This document shows positions 35,740 through 47,700 of a stretch of DNA of 64,000 nucleotides, one piece after another. The stretch's first letter is position 1, and every line of letters begins with the position of its first letter. This stretch comes from Lingula anatina (lineage: Eukaryota; Brachiopoda; Lingulata; Lingulida; Lingulidae), in contig NW_019775760.1 in assembly GCF_001039355.2 (NCBI RefSeq), positions 115,718 through 179,717 of the forward strand. The letters are read 5' to 3'. The notes beneath the pieces were generated by a model. The model searched no databases. It saw only the letters and a list, made by a program, of their open reading frames with translations, and was not told the origin of the DNA. Made by a program: the position numbers and the translations under genes.

Positions 35740-38700
35740 ATGGGTGAGTAGTAATTGCTAATACTGTAACGGTTTACACTTTATTGTATGGAATATACGT
35801 AAGCTTGTGTGAAATAATGTTTAATTTAATCGTTCAATTTGTTTTGAGACTTATCAAAGTTGTTGAAGATACGTTTATTGATAGTAAATTACTATAATTC
35901 TAATATCGGTTTCCAGATACATACTGTTGACGTTTGTTATAGTATAACCACGTGTCACTTTGACAGATGAGTTGTATTGTGACAATAGCACGTTATACCC
36001 CAATTTACTAAGTTCCATAGTACAAGATTTAAAATTAAAGTCATTAAGATTTGGGGGGCTTATTTAGAAAAGCAGCCACAATATTTAGTGATTTGTAAAG
36101 TATTTTTAGTGATTGGTTTAATGCTGGTCAGCATGTTGCACAGTTAGTGATAGTCTTTTCTTTTTTGTTTTCACAAACTAAACTCATGAAATATTGTATT
36201 TGAATGCTTATTATGGCCTGCAAAACTGTTGACTAAGTTACCAATAGGCAATTTTTAAAAATTAAATTGCCTGTATATTTGCTGTATATTTGCCTGCAAA
36301 GAAGTATGTTGTTATTGATTGCAGACCTCTAGATATGGCATGAAATCATTTTATATTTGTGGAAATTCTGCTTTAATATGGATATATTGTTTAGACAATT
36401 TTTTAATACAAAATATAAACCTGAGTATCTAAATGGATTCCTAATATCTTATTTAGGTAATTAAATAAAAATTATTCACTTATAAATAGGATGCATATGC
36501 TTTTAGAGCAGTATGGTCATTTTAAAATTAAGAGAGCAAATTTCATTGATTTACAGTTATAATCTAGAAAAAATGTCCCATTTTTAACATATTTTGATTA
36601 AACTATTTTTGCACATATGTGTAAACCAACAGTTTTAGGAAGGTTATGAATTATTACATATATGTTAAATTATTAAATACATTATCATTGTTTTACCTTT
36701 CTTAGTAACTGTAATATGCCTGTATAGATTAGATTTATTTAAAATACTTTGTTTAGAATATTATAATGTGTTATAATCTGCATGTAAGTTGTTATGAGAA
36801 ATTAGATATATTAAAAGTTTTTAGTATATTTGGCTGTTCAAAGAAAAAAGGCCTTTGCTGATCTGAAATGTTGGTATGTAAATGAAAATCAAGATACAGA
36901 TAAAATGTATTCAAATTTTTTTATTTAGATCTAGATCATATTTTACATAGTTTTAACAAGTCAGTGTAGCTAGCAGTTTTTTTTAGCTTTGTCTGTGGTA
37001 TTCTAAAATACCCTGGTCAGAGTCTTCGTGTCTTCCCTTTTTTTGCCCCACCATACTCTATCATGTCGTGATTGATGAGTCATTCTTTTGTGGGTTGCAT
37101 GTCTTCAGTCGTTATATGGGATATGTTTTAACATAAGTTATATAATATAAAACTGTTTACATTTACTTTCTTCCCCCCTTTTTTCTTTAAGAAGATTGAA
37201 AAATTGCATTGATCAGTTAGTTGTATTGCTAATGATAATTTACTTTATATTAGTGGATATTCATTTTCAGTGCACAGCATGGTTTTCAAGAAATATTAAA
37301 ATAGTGACTGAATGTATGAGTAATGTGATGAGTTATTTCTATTTTTTATGTATTTTTTTTCCTTTTTTTATATTTAAAGGGAAAATTCTTGTAATGGTGA
37401 TTTGTCAAATAGATTGTCAATTTTTTCTCTTTCAGTAGAGTGTATAGTAGAATTTGAATACACTGCAGAGCAAGATGATGAATTAACATTGAAAGTCGGA
37501 GAAGTGATTACAAATGTTGTGAAACAAGAAGGAGGATGGTGGGAAGGAGAGCTCAGTGGAAAGAAAGGGATGTTTCCTGATAATTTTGTCAAGGTATATA
37601 TGGTTACACTATAGATAGGAATATTAGTCTTGATGCTTTTAGTTGCCTTTCCATATGGTCATTGTATTTTGAAAGCTTCTCATTGTGCTGTTAGAAATGT
37701 TTATAGGTAGTGGCATGTGCCTTCAGTGTGGGTTGCAAATGTACCCAAACTGGAAACTGATGTTAGTATTTGTTTAAGGGACTACTTTTATTGTGGGGCG
37801 GGTGCTGATAATTTAGATGCATATGGAATTTATTGAAGAATGGCTGGGATGTAGTACAGGCACTCTTTTCTATGGGAATTCATACTTCCATGTTAACAGT
37901 ACTATAGTAGTAACTCCAGTGAATGGTGATTTCAAGATATAAGCAGAAGGTCATAGATTCAAGGGATGATAGGTAAATTGCCATGCCATCCATTAACTTA
38001 AAGGTAGGTTTGTGTATAATGATAACTGGGTCATTCTACTAGGATTATCTTTGGCTCACTTTGAGGGAAATGGATGTCACTCTGTTAAGAAGGTGTGTAG
38101 ATCAATATAGCAGTAACAGTCTTGACCATGTTCTGCAATGTCTCACATTGCCCTTATGTAACAAAAGCAGTTGTCACAAGTTACTTGTAAATAGTTGATA
38201 GGCTTTTCTAGATATAAAAAAATCTTGACGTCACATTTTACTTGTGAACAGACATGTTGAAACTGTCGGTCCGATGGGTCATGACCGGCAAAATTTGTCT
38301 GGACTGGTAAAAAATTGAACTTTCAAAAAAAAAAAAAAAACAAGAGTTTTAAGAGCTGCCATTTTGAGTTTACAGTCATCATTCGACATACTTCACTAAA
38401 AAAAATTATATAAAACCCAAAGTGAGCTACCTTATCATAGTATCCGTCTCAAAGAAATAGGGTGATTTCCAGTCCAGCAAAAAATCATTCGGTCCGGCAA
38501 ATTTTTCATTACTGCCGGTCCAAATGTCTGGCTATTCTGAAAAGTTTTCAGCATGTCTGCTTGTGAATAGTTGATAGGCTTTTCTAGATAAAAGATCTCG
38601 AGGCTATTTTAGATAAAAGATCTTGTAGACTACCTGGAAGTATGTAGTTGATTTCACTTTCTTTTTAATTATTTTTGCAAATTAATAAGGTTTCTTTTTA

Positions 38701-41700
38701 ATAACTGATCCTGTAGGATATCTTGAAGTATGTGGTTGTTTCCAACAAGTTTTAATTTAAGGGACTTTAGCAAATTAATAAAACATGAAGGACCACATTT
38801 ACAACTTTAGATTAGAAGCACCCATAAAGTTAAAGATAAAGTTTGGCTCTGAATATTCAACAGTATGGCATTTTGACATCTGTGAGTGATGCAAATACAA
38901 TGCATGGTTGATGTGAACATATATTAAGGGCATCAACATCTACAATGTAAATATAAAATTAAAATTCTGGAATTCAGTTATGCCTTTTGTGTTTGTACAA
39001 TTGGGTAGTGTAATAGTCAGAATTCTTTTGAAGGCCAAGGAGTACCACGCAATATTTAGCATTAATCAATTTTTACAAGAGTTCTGTTAAAGGTAATGAC
39101 TTTAATGACAGCTAGGCTGCCATAAAAATTACTTACTAGTACTTATTTGTATACAGAAGTCAGTTACCATGAGACAGATTCTCAGGAGATTTTATCAGGC
39201 TCATGGGATTAAATATTTCCTTTAAAATTATTCTCAAACCAACAACTCATTGTATTGCTTTGTCACCCTAGGAAGTAGTTAAACATAAAGAACCCCAAAA
39301 AGAACCAATGAAGGAACATATAAAGTCAGAATCCCATAAAGAAGTAGAGAAAAAGAAGGATGAATCTCATGGAAAAGGACACCATATTGCAGCATTAAAA
39401 GACAGACTGGGAGACCATGCAATACATGCAGGAGCACCACAGCCAAAGGCCTTTGCAGAAATGAGGAGAAAAAGTAAGTGACTTGCATCTTTTTATCAAC
39501 ATTTGTATCCACTCAAGGACTGTCATTGACATTGGTTGTGTTGCTTGATGTATAATTTTGATAATTCTTGAATTACTTGAGAACCAGTTTTATGTGTTCA
39601 CACTGTGTCGATTACAATCTGACTTAAAGCAAAAGGTAATTGCTTAACCCATTCATAAACCCAGCAGGGTAGATTTCAGTCAACATTTCTGAACTGATAA
39701 GAAAGCATTAAACCCGTTTTAGGTTAGTCCACAACCAAATTCTGATATATTCAGTGATATACTGCCTGTAAGAGGGACTTCTTATGTTATGTATGATTAA
39801 TCATGTAGACAGTGACTTTGGGCAATTCTTGTACAAGCTACAGAGCAAGGCACTTATTAATGCTAAGGATCACTTTTGTCTTGGGGGGGAATGGTGGTGT
39901 AATGAGGNGGGGGGGTGTAATGAGGATGGCATGAGCCACACATCCATATTGTCATCTTTGGCATTAGATCATGATATCCTCTGCCTGAGGCTGCCAGGTG
40001 TCTGTAGCTTGTGATGAGGTCAGGCTCGGAGGAGAAAAGTTATTTGTAGCATGAGTGATGAATGTTGAATGAGATACATAGCACAATGTAGCACATGAAA
40101 TATTGCCAGATCAGAAGTGACTTGCATGTATGAAATGTTTTTATTATTTCTGTGCAAGATTTTGGGTTTAAAATTTTAGTGGATATGTTAGAAATTAAAG
40201 ATGTTGGTAGAAACTAGTAACAAAGAGATGGTCCCCATGGAAGTTGTGGATTTTTAAAAAAAAATTTAACTGGAAAAGCTTTGTAATGGAGACATTTTTT
40301 TGGTGAAAAGCCAAGCTTTGTTAAATTTGAAGTGTGGGTTTTATATGATTTATATGACCTTTTTATTTTCGTGTTATCAAATGCATTGTTTGAATGTGAC
40401 CCATATTGTGTAAGATATCTTTAGATCTAATATATCAATAAAATTGTATTGTTCAAATAAACTATAAAAGCTGCAGTAAAAATTCATCTGATAAGATATT
40501 TGAATGATGTCTTTTTTTTTTCAGGCACCAATAATAGAAAACTCCGTGCCAAAGCAACATTCAGTTATACCCCTGAGAATGATGATGAACTCAAGCTAGA
40601 GGCAGGGGACATCGTAGAAGTTTTAAAAGAGGTTAATAATTTAATAAGAAGTTTTTTTTTATTTCACAGTTGTAAATGCGGTTTTAACAGTTATAAAATA
40701 GCTTGTCATAACTTCAAAAATTGCAAATATAAAGCTTGGACCAGGAAGTATCATGGAAACAGTGAAAGAGGTACAAATGATGATAAGGAAGTACTAGTAA
40801 GATTCAATTGCACATTTTAAAAGGATCTTTTAGTTAGCCACTCGGGTCATAAAAATCGGATTTGCATGAGTTTTAATTTAGACATTATGGTATATTTACA
40901 TATATGCCAGTCATGAGGAAGGATGATGACTTCAGAGTCAAGGAATTTTAGTTATCTTCACTTGCTTGTAAAGGTGTATTCATATATTTAGTTAACAAAA
41001 AAAAAAAAAAAAGGTGTATAAAATGTCCCATTATTTTATTTCAGGAAGAGGAAGGCTGGTGGCAGGGAACTGTAAATGGCAAAAATGGAGTATTTCCCTC
41101 CAACTTTGTAGAACTTTTAGATGGTGGCAAGATCGAGGATCTTAAGGCAGTTGCAGATCATGAAGATGAAAAATCTAGTGAATCAGGTATTAACTAAACG
41201 TTAATTAATGCAAGAAAAAAAATCAAAGAATGAAAATTGAAATGAAAATTGCCCTAAAATTGTTTTAAAAAATTTGGTCAGAGCATCATTTGATGCGCTT
41301 TAGTCTAAGATAAACCCATAGTAGTTTCTTCAAGTTTTATTTGTGTCTTTCTGTTATACAACGGGTGAAGTGTTTCATTCATTTGTCTTGTTACTGATTT
41401 ATTTTGGTTCCAATTAGTCCAAAATTAGGGCCTTAAAATTTTTTGGGCCAAAGTGCTGTTGTGAGAAATCCTAATTGGGAACTGCCTTCCTTGCACTTTT
41501 AGGTGATATTACCATGTTTTTTTGCAGCAAATGATACCACTGCTATGTCAGAAGATAAGCCTGCTGAGGAGCCCCCTCCAGAGATCACAGGCAAGAAGGT
41601 GAAAGGTGTAGGTCTTGGGAACATATTCAGTGGTGGTCCCATTAAATTGCGGTCTACGGGGGCTCTGGGGAAGAAGCCTGCAGAACTCCCTAAAGAACCA

Positions 41701-44700
41701 GCCAAAGAAATCCCCATGGAACCTCTTAAAGAGCACCATGCAGTTTCTAAGAAGAATAGTCACAATGATGATCACAGGGTAAGGCTATGACTGCAACAGT
41801 CTGAATCTTATGTAATCGTATGATTTTTTTATTTCTGCTGCCAAGTGACAATTTCAGCTGAATACCAGTCTACTTTCAGATAATTAAAAAAATCTATAAT
41901 ATACATTTTGTCTTGGAAGAGGTCCACACTGTCAGAGCACTGTCCGGTTATATACTGTTATCAAAGACAAAATGTGATTGAAACCAAGTAGTTTAGAGCA
42001 CAGTTTTAGTATTTGAGGTGAACATTGGATGAAAACAATGAATGTCTGACAGATGAAGTAGGACTGTACATTCTACAAAATCCCAATTTTCATCTGATAT
42101 CAGATTTGTGATTTAAAAGAAGAAATTCTTATTTTTAAGTCTGTTGCTTTCCAGAGCTCAATACGTAACAAGGCACCACCTCCTGTGCCTCACGAGAGAC
42201 CGCCCTCGCTGCCCCCACGGGATGTTAAGCCAAGTAAGTTTACAAGGAAGCATAACCTAGTGTGGCTGATCTCATCTTATGATAATGATAACAAAGAAAT
42301 GAGGATAGGATTTCACTCTGTCAGAATCTTCATAGAAGGATAGAATGACTCATAGATGACATGGCATATTGTGTTCACATTTGTATGTTTTCTTATTTGT
42401 GTAGCTTTACTCATAGTATAATATTGACCACTATTCTGCATTCAGTCTTTTGATTGAAAGTATCTTATAAAGCTGCCACAAACTTGTTCTACTTTCCTGC
42501 ACTACACACCAGTAGACCCTGTAATAAATGTTTATTTTCTGGCATGTATTAATTCAGCATGGTCTTATTCTTCTACATCTTTCCTTTGTCTCTCTGCTTC
42601 GTATAGACACTCACCCTCTATCTCCAACCTGCTGTCAAGAAACTAGAACAGCAACAGAGGTAGACTTGAAGCATGACTGTAGTATTCCCAGTAGTAGCTC
42701 AGCTTTAAATGCAGCGGAAGAAAATGATAGTTACTTGAGTGTTGAAGCAATATCAAAATTCAAGTCTAATTACAGCCCAGCAGTTTTAGACTCTGTGACT
42801 GAAAGTAATGATGTCGAGAAAAGAAAATCTCCCGCACCACCAAAACCACCCCGCAGGTCAATATCAAATTCTGACACGAGGAACTTATTCCATCAGAGTC
42901 AAAGTCAAGAAGTTCAGGAGAGCATCAGTTTTGATGAATCAAGTCAAACGAAGCATGGTTTCTCTTTGTCATCTGTACTGTCTAAGCTGGCAGACAATTT
43001 AAACCTTTCCCATACTGAGGAAGATCATACTGAAGACCATTTAGATGAAAGTGCATTGGCTCATGCAAGAGAAACACCACCCCCTAAACTTACTTTCAGA
43101 AGACGAAGATCCAGACTCCTTTCTAAAGGATCTGCGAAGCATGTATTTTCTCACAGCACACCTAATAGTGACAACAGAAAGAAAGACAGAAATGCTGGAA
43201 GTAACTCTGGGAATGATGTAGACAGCAAACACAGCCCCGAGATGAGGTATCGCATTGGGGATGTGATTGTTCCAGCTAGTAGCTTGCCCAAGACTGATTT
43301 ATGCCGGCATGGAAGATGTCCTTCACCACAGCACCTTTCTCCCAGGCAAGACAGTTCATCGCAGCATTATGGTAGAGAGAACCATGATCGCAAACATAGA
43401 AACACCTCTCAGTCACTTCCTTATTATCAGCAGGGAGCGTGTTTTGTCCTTTCAACCCAGGCTCGTGTATTTAGGAGCCTTGAACCGGGGAACCTGGATC
43501 ATCACTATGAGACTACCTTGGGTTGTGAACATGTACACCAGGAAAGTGACATTGAGGAGTGGATGGGACCAGACTGGCACAGACCGGTCAGTATTTCTGT
43601 TAAAGATGAATACATTAACAGTAATCCCATAAACTGTGATTTCCAAGAAACTCTGCAGCCTATTACAAACCATAAGAAAGAAGCAGGTCCCATCAAAGTA
43701 GAAAATATTACAGATAGTCTTGAATTGTTAAGGGAACAGAAGTTTGGAATGAAGACAAGGGACAAAGTCGAGAGTTACAGAAATGTGGGTATTGGGTGTA
43801 GGGGAGATGAAAATATTGATAGCAGTCTTGACAAAGCTGAAGATCCTGGCAGCAACAACAACAACAACAGTAATGCCTCAATAGGCAGGTCAGTGAGCCT
43901 TGGCATTGGAAGTAAAATTAGATCTTTTTTCTCATCACCTGACAAAAAAATTAAAAATCAAGAGAAAAGGGAGCATGATGCCAATTTCCCTGGCAACAAT
44001 TCGGATGCCAAAAACAAACGAGAGGCTATAGAGAGGAAGAAACCCAGCTTAAATCCCATTATAACCTTGCCATTGTCTGGGGTCAACCACAATGAGATGG
44101 TCCTTTCTGAACAGCATGGTGTGGCCAGACACTTGCACAATGACCAGGAAAAAAGTCCTAAGGATTCTCCTGATCAGGATATTACTGTGAACAAACCCTC
44201 TTCTGATCCTGGACATGTGTTGAGGAAGGAGGAAAATGAAGATGAGTCGTGTGTACCAACTTATATTGAGACCCTTCAGAGAAGTGGAAGAATCTCACCG
44301 TTCCTGAAAAACACTCTCAACAAGTACAAAATATATCAAGATGGAAAACCAGTCTGCAGAAAGAGCTATCCTGAACCTTTTCTGATACATAAACCAATTG
44401 AAACCAGGTTGCCCACACCAGCTACATATGCTACCAGCACTGAAGACCCTAATCATCAAATCCCATGTCCTACGACTAGTGTGCAGAGCTACAGAAGTAG
44501 AAGCCAGCAGGTCTTTTATAATCCTCTTGATCCCTTCATGGAACAAAAAGAAAAAAAGAAAAAGAATATATTCAAGAGACTGAGAGCGAGCTTTAGAGAA
44601 ACCAAGGTTAGTATGTCAGCAACACACAGGAGGAAGTATGATGTTTCAGAACGAGATGTCTCTAAACATGGAAAGATTAGGCTAGGAATGTGTTTCAAGC

Positions 44701-47700
44701 ATGACAACTTAGGGAACAGGTCAGCCATTGATACAGAGATGCCACACTATTCCAAATTACCAGATGCCAGTGAGTACAAAAGTGATGATCTTCAGAGTGA
44801 AGAAATGTTGTCTGATCACAGTTCTCTGCATTCCCAAGACTTGACAATCACTTCTCTGAAGCCTAGTAATACAGAACAAACTGATTCATGTCACATATCC
44901 CCAAAGATTACCCACCTAAAACAGATACCAGTGTCTCAGGCCTTTCCAGATAATAAGCAGCCCAAACCAAGCGACCTATCAGTGGCTTCAATAGATGTCC
45001 TGAATGGCAGTTTTGATGCTTTCTCACACAAAGAAGATTTCAAAGATGTGAAAGGCAAAGATGATAGAGCAACAGTTGAAACTCATTTCTATAATTTTGG
45101 TCATTGTGATCAACCTAGAAATGAAGCTGCCCCTTTCACCAAAGAGTCTTTACATGTTGCCAGATTTCAAAGCCCTGAACCATTAGGCCCAAGAATGATT
45201 GAACCAGCTCCGTGGGCAAGACGCCAAACCCAGGTAGTCAACGCTATCTTGAGTGAATCTGTCGAACCTTCCATCAGTCTCTGTCCAAGTTATTACTCAG
45301 AGGACAGTAGCCTGCACTTGACCGTGGATGGACCTCAGAAGAACAGTACATTTTTGGGAAATGGTAAAGATGCTATATCAAGAGATGGTTCTACCAAGAC
45401 AGATGCGTGTTCTGCTGAACCTACAAGGAATGAGGTATGCCAAGAGTCTTGGACTAAGGAGGAAGAGGATGATTTCCCAGATGATGGCAGTGCTGGAGGG
45501 GATGGCAGTGAAGATGACAGATCTCTGGAGCCCGGTGAAATCTGCAGTCCATCTGTAGTTTTAACAAAGTCATTAGAATTTCAAGAATTATTCCAACATT
45601 GGGAAAATCTGTCCAAGTGTCAGGATGAAGTAAGAAACAAAAGTAAGACCCCATTTCTCCCAAAACATGGATTGCATCATCATGAGCTTGAACCCCATTG
45701 TAATCAGGCCAAGAGTCATGAGGAAAGTGCTTATGAACTATCAGCACCAGTATTACCTCCCAGCCCTTTGGCAAATGAGGTTGTATTGTTTCCAAGCAGC
45801 AGAGAGGAGTGTGAGGAAAGACTTCCTACATTTGTTGTCCCAAGGACTGACAGCTCAATCATTGAGCTTTAAAACACAACTCTGACCTTGTTTGTTTATT
45901 AATTGACTTTGCTGTTCAAGGTTTTGTTCCAAGTTTTGTGAACTGATGTTTTTAGCTTTTCAAGAATTGGTGTTGACGTATTATTGAGAGACTTGTTTTT
46001 GAGAACTTTGGTCTTGTTTTGAACTTTGTTGCAAAGACAATTTACCACTTATTCTTGTTTTGAACTTTACCACAGAGTGGATTCATGTACCATTTAATAC
46101 TATGTGTCAGATGTTAGATATGTTAGATAATATTGTACCATATAAAGAATCTTGGTGAAGTAAGAACAGTTGACACTAAAGAATATCAAGGATTGGATTT
46201 ACTATTCACAATGCAGCATGGTGAGTCACATCACAAAGTTGACAGAAGTCTTTTTTTACTACTTGCTCTCATTTTACATGTTGCAACTTGTTTTTATGTA
46301 ACCAGTCTGATGTTGTTTATGTTGAAAATGAATTTTGTTGCATGCTGAATGAATATATGTATATATTTTCCAAAAAATGTTCTTTATTTTTGTTTTCCTT
46401 GAAAGTAAGGCCCTCTGTTTTGCTATACTAAAGCTTTCTTTTTAGTCTGAAACTATTAAGATATATTAGAAATATTATATTACATAGCGCAGTATGTGAA
46501 TGGAATGGAGCTTGACAATATATATTTTGCAGTATTGTTTAATCATATGCAAACAATGCTAATGAAGGACTATAGAATAGGTTGGCAGTGCCTCTTAATG
46601 AATAAGCCAAGTGACTTTTTGTTTCAGAAGTTTGTTATGAAATAATCTCCAAGAGAATGAATATGTTAAGTGACAGAAAATGTTATTGACTAACAACAAC
46701 AAATAACAAGTTTACAAGCCAATATTGAAACACAGACATAGTTATATTTACAAGCACTTTTCCCTTTCAGTTGAACGTGCCCGTGTCCTCTACTCGTACT
46801 CCGCAGAGAACGATGATGAGCTGAACTTGGCAGAGGGAGATGTGATCACCATATTGGATAAGGAACTGGAAGATGGTGGCTGGTGGAAGGGGGAATTGGA
46901 TGGAAAGATAGGGGTGTTTCCTGACAACTTTGTTGAACTATTACCGCCAGAAGAGGTACTGTCTCAACCAAAAGTTGCTGCACGCAATGCTGAACCACAC
47001 TCTGCGGTAGATAGAACCTGACTTAACGTAGTTTTGAGTGTTAATGATCAGTTGTTCACTATGCATTTTTGCATGTTGAAAGCTGATTTTTAATGAAAAA
47101 ATTGTTATATTTTGAAAGAACAGATATTGTAGATAGTAGTCAGTTTTCCGTTTGACTGTTAAATTTTCAACATGCAATTTCTAATGTGTAATAATGATTT
47201 TCAGAAAGAGTAATTGCTAAAACCTTTTGATGTTGAAAATACCTTTTGCAGTATCATAAAGTAAGGTAATAATTTTGCTATATGCCTTTAATTGAGGTAC
47301 AGATTGAATGATCTTGAAATCCTTTTGGCAGAGACCCTTATTGAGAAATTTTAAACCTACATTTTAATTGTCTTATTCACATTTCAGCCTAAACCCAGAA
47401 AGCCACCTCCGCCTATGCCAGCTGTCCCAGCCGTGCCTGCTCCACAAACAAAACCTTTGAAAGAAGTCAACCAACATCATCACCATCATATTAAACCTCC
47501 AGAAAAACCACCACCACCCGAAGTTACCAAGCCAGAAACCAAATTTAAAAAGGGTATGTAACCTTTGTTCTACCTATAGCTACTGTGACGAGGGATTTTT
47601 TCTTCACAAATTTTCACAAATTTAGGGAACCATGATATTGTCTCTAAGTTCTAGGTGTTTGAATACATGCATATGTATTATATTCATTTGACTCAACATG

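Larger units (their letters stand above)
33542..35949. repeat. Duplicated segment, copy 2 (CHORDC1/SH3KBP1 5' ends)
   Basis: The partner of 31671-33523. It is longer because of a TTAA-flanked element (34449-34792) and an expanded poly(T) tract (35016-35101). An AAAT microsatellite near 33896-33927 has more units than copy 1. Continuous with the rest of SH3KBP1. Confidence 0.9.

Noticed and set aside
41499-45795. Minus-strand and other-frame open readings over the SH3KBP1 exons and mega-exon
   Set aside because: Shadows of one long plus-strand reading frame with matching splice phases.
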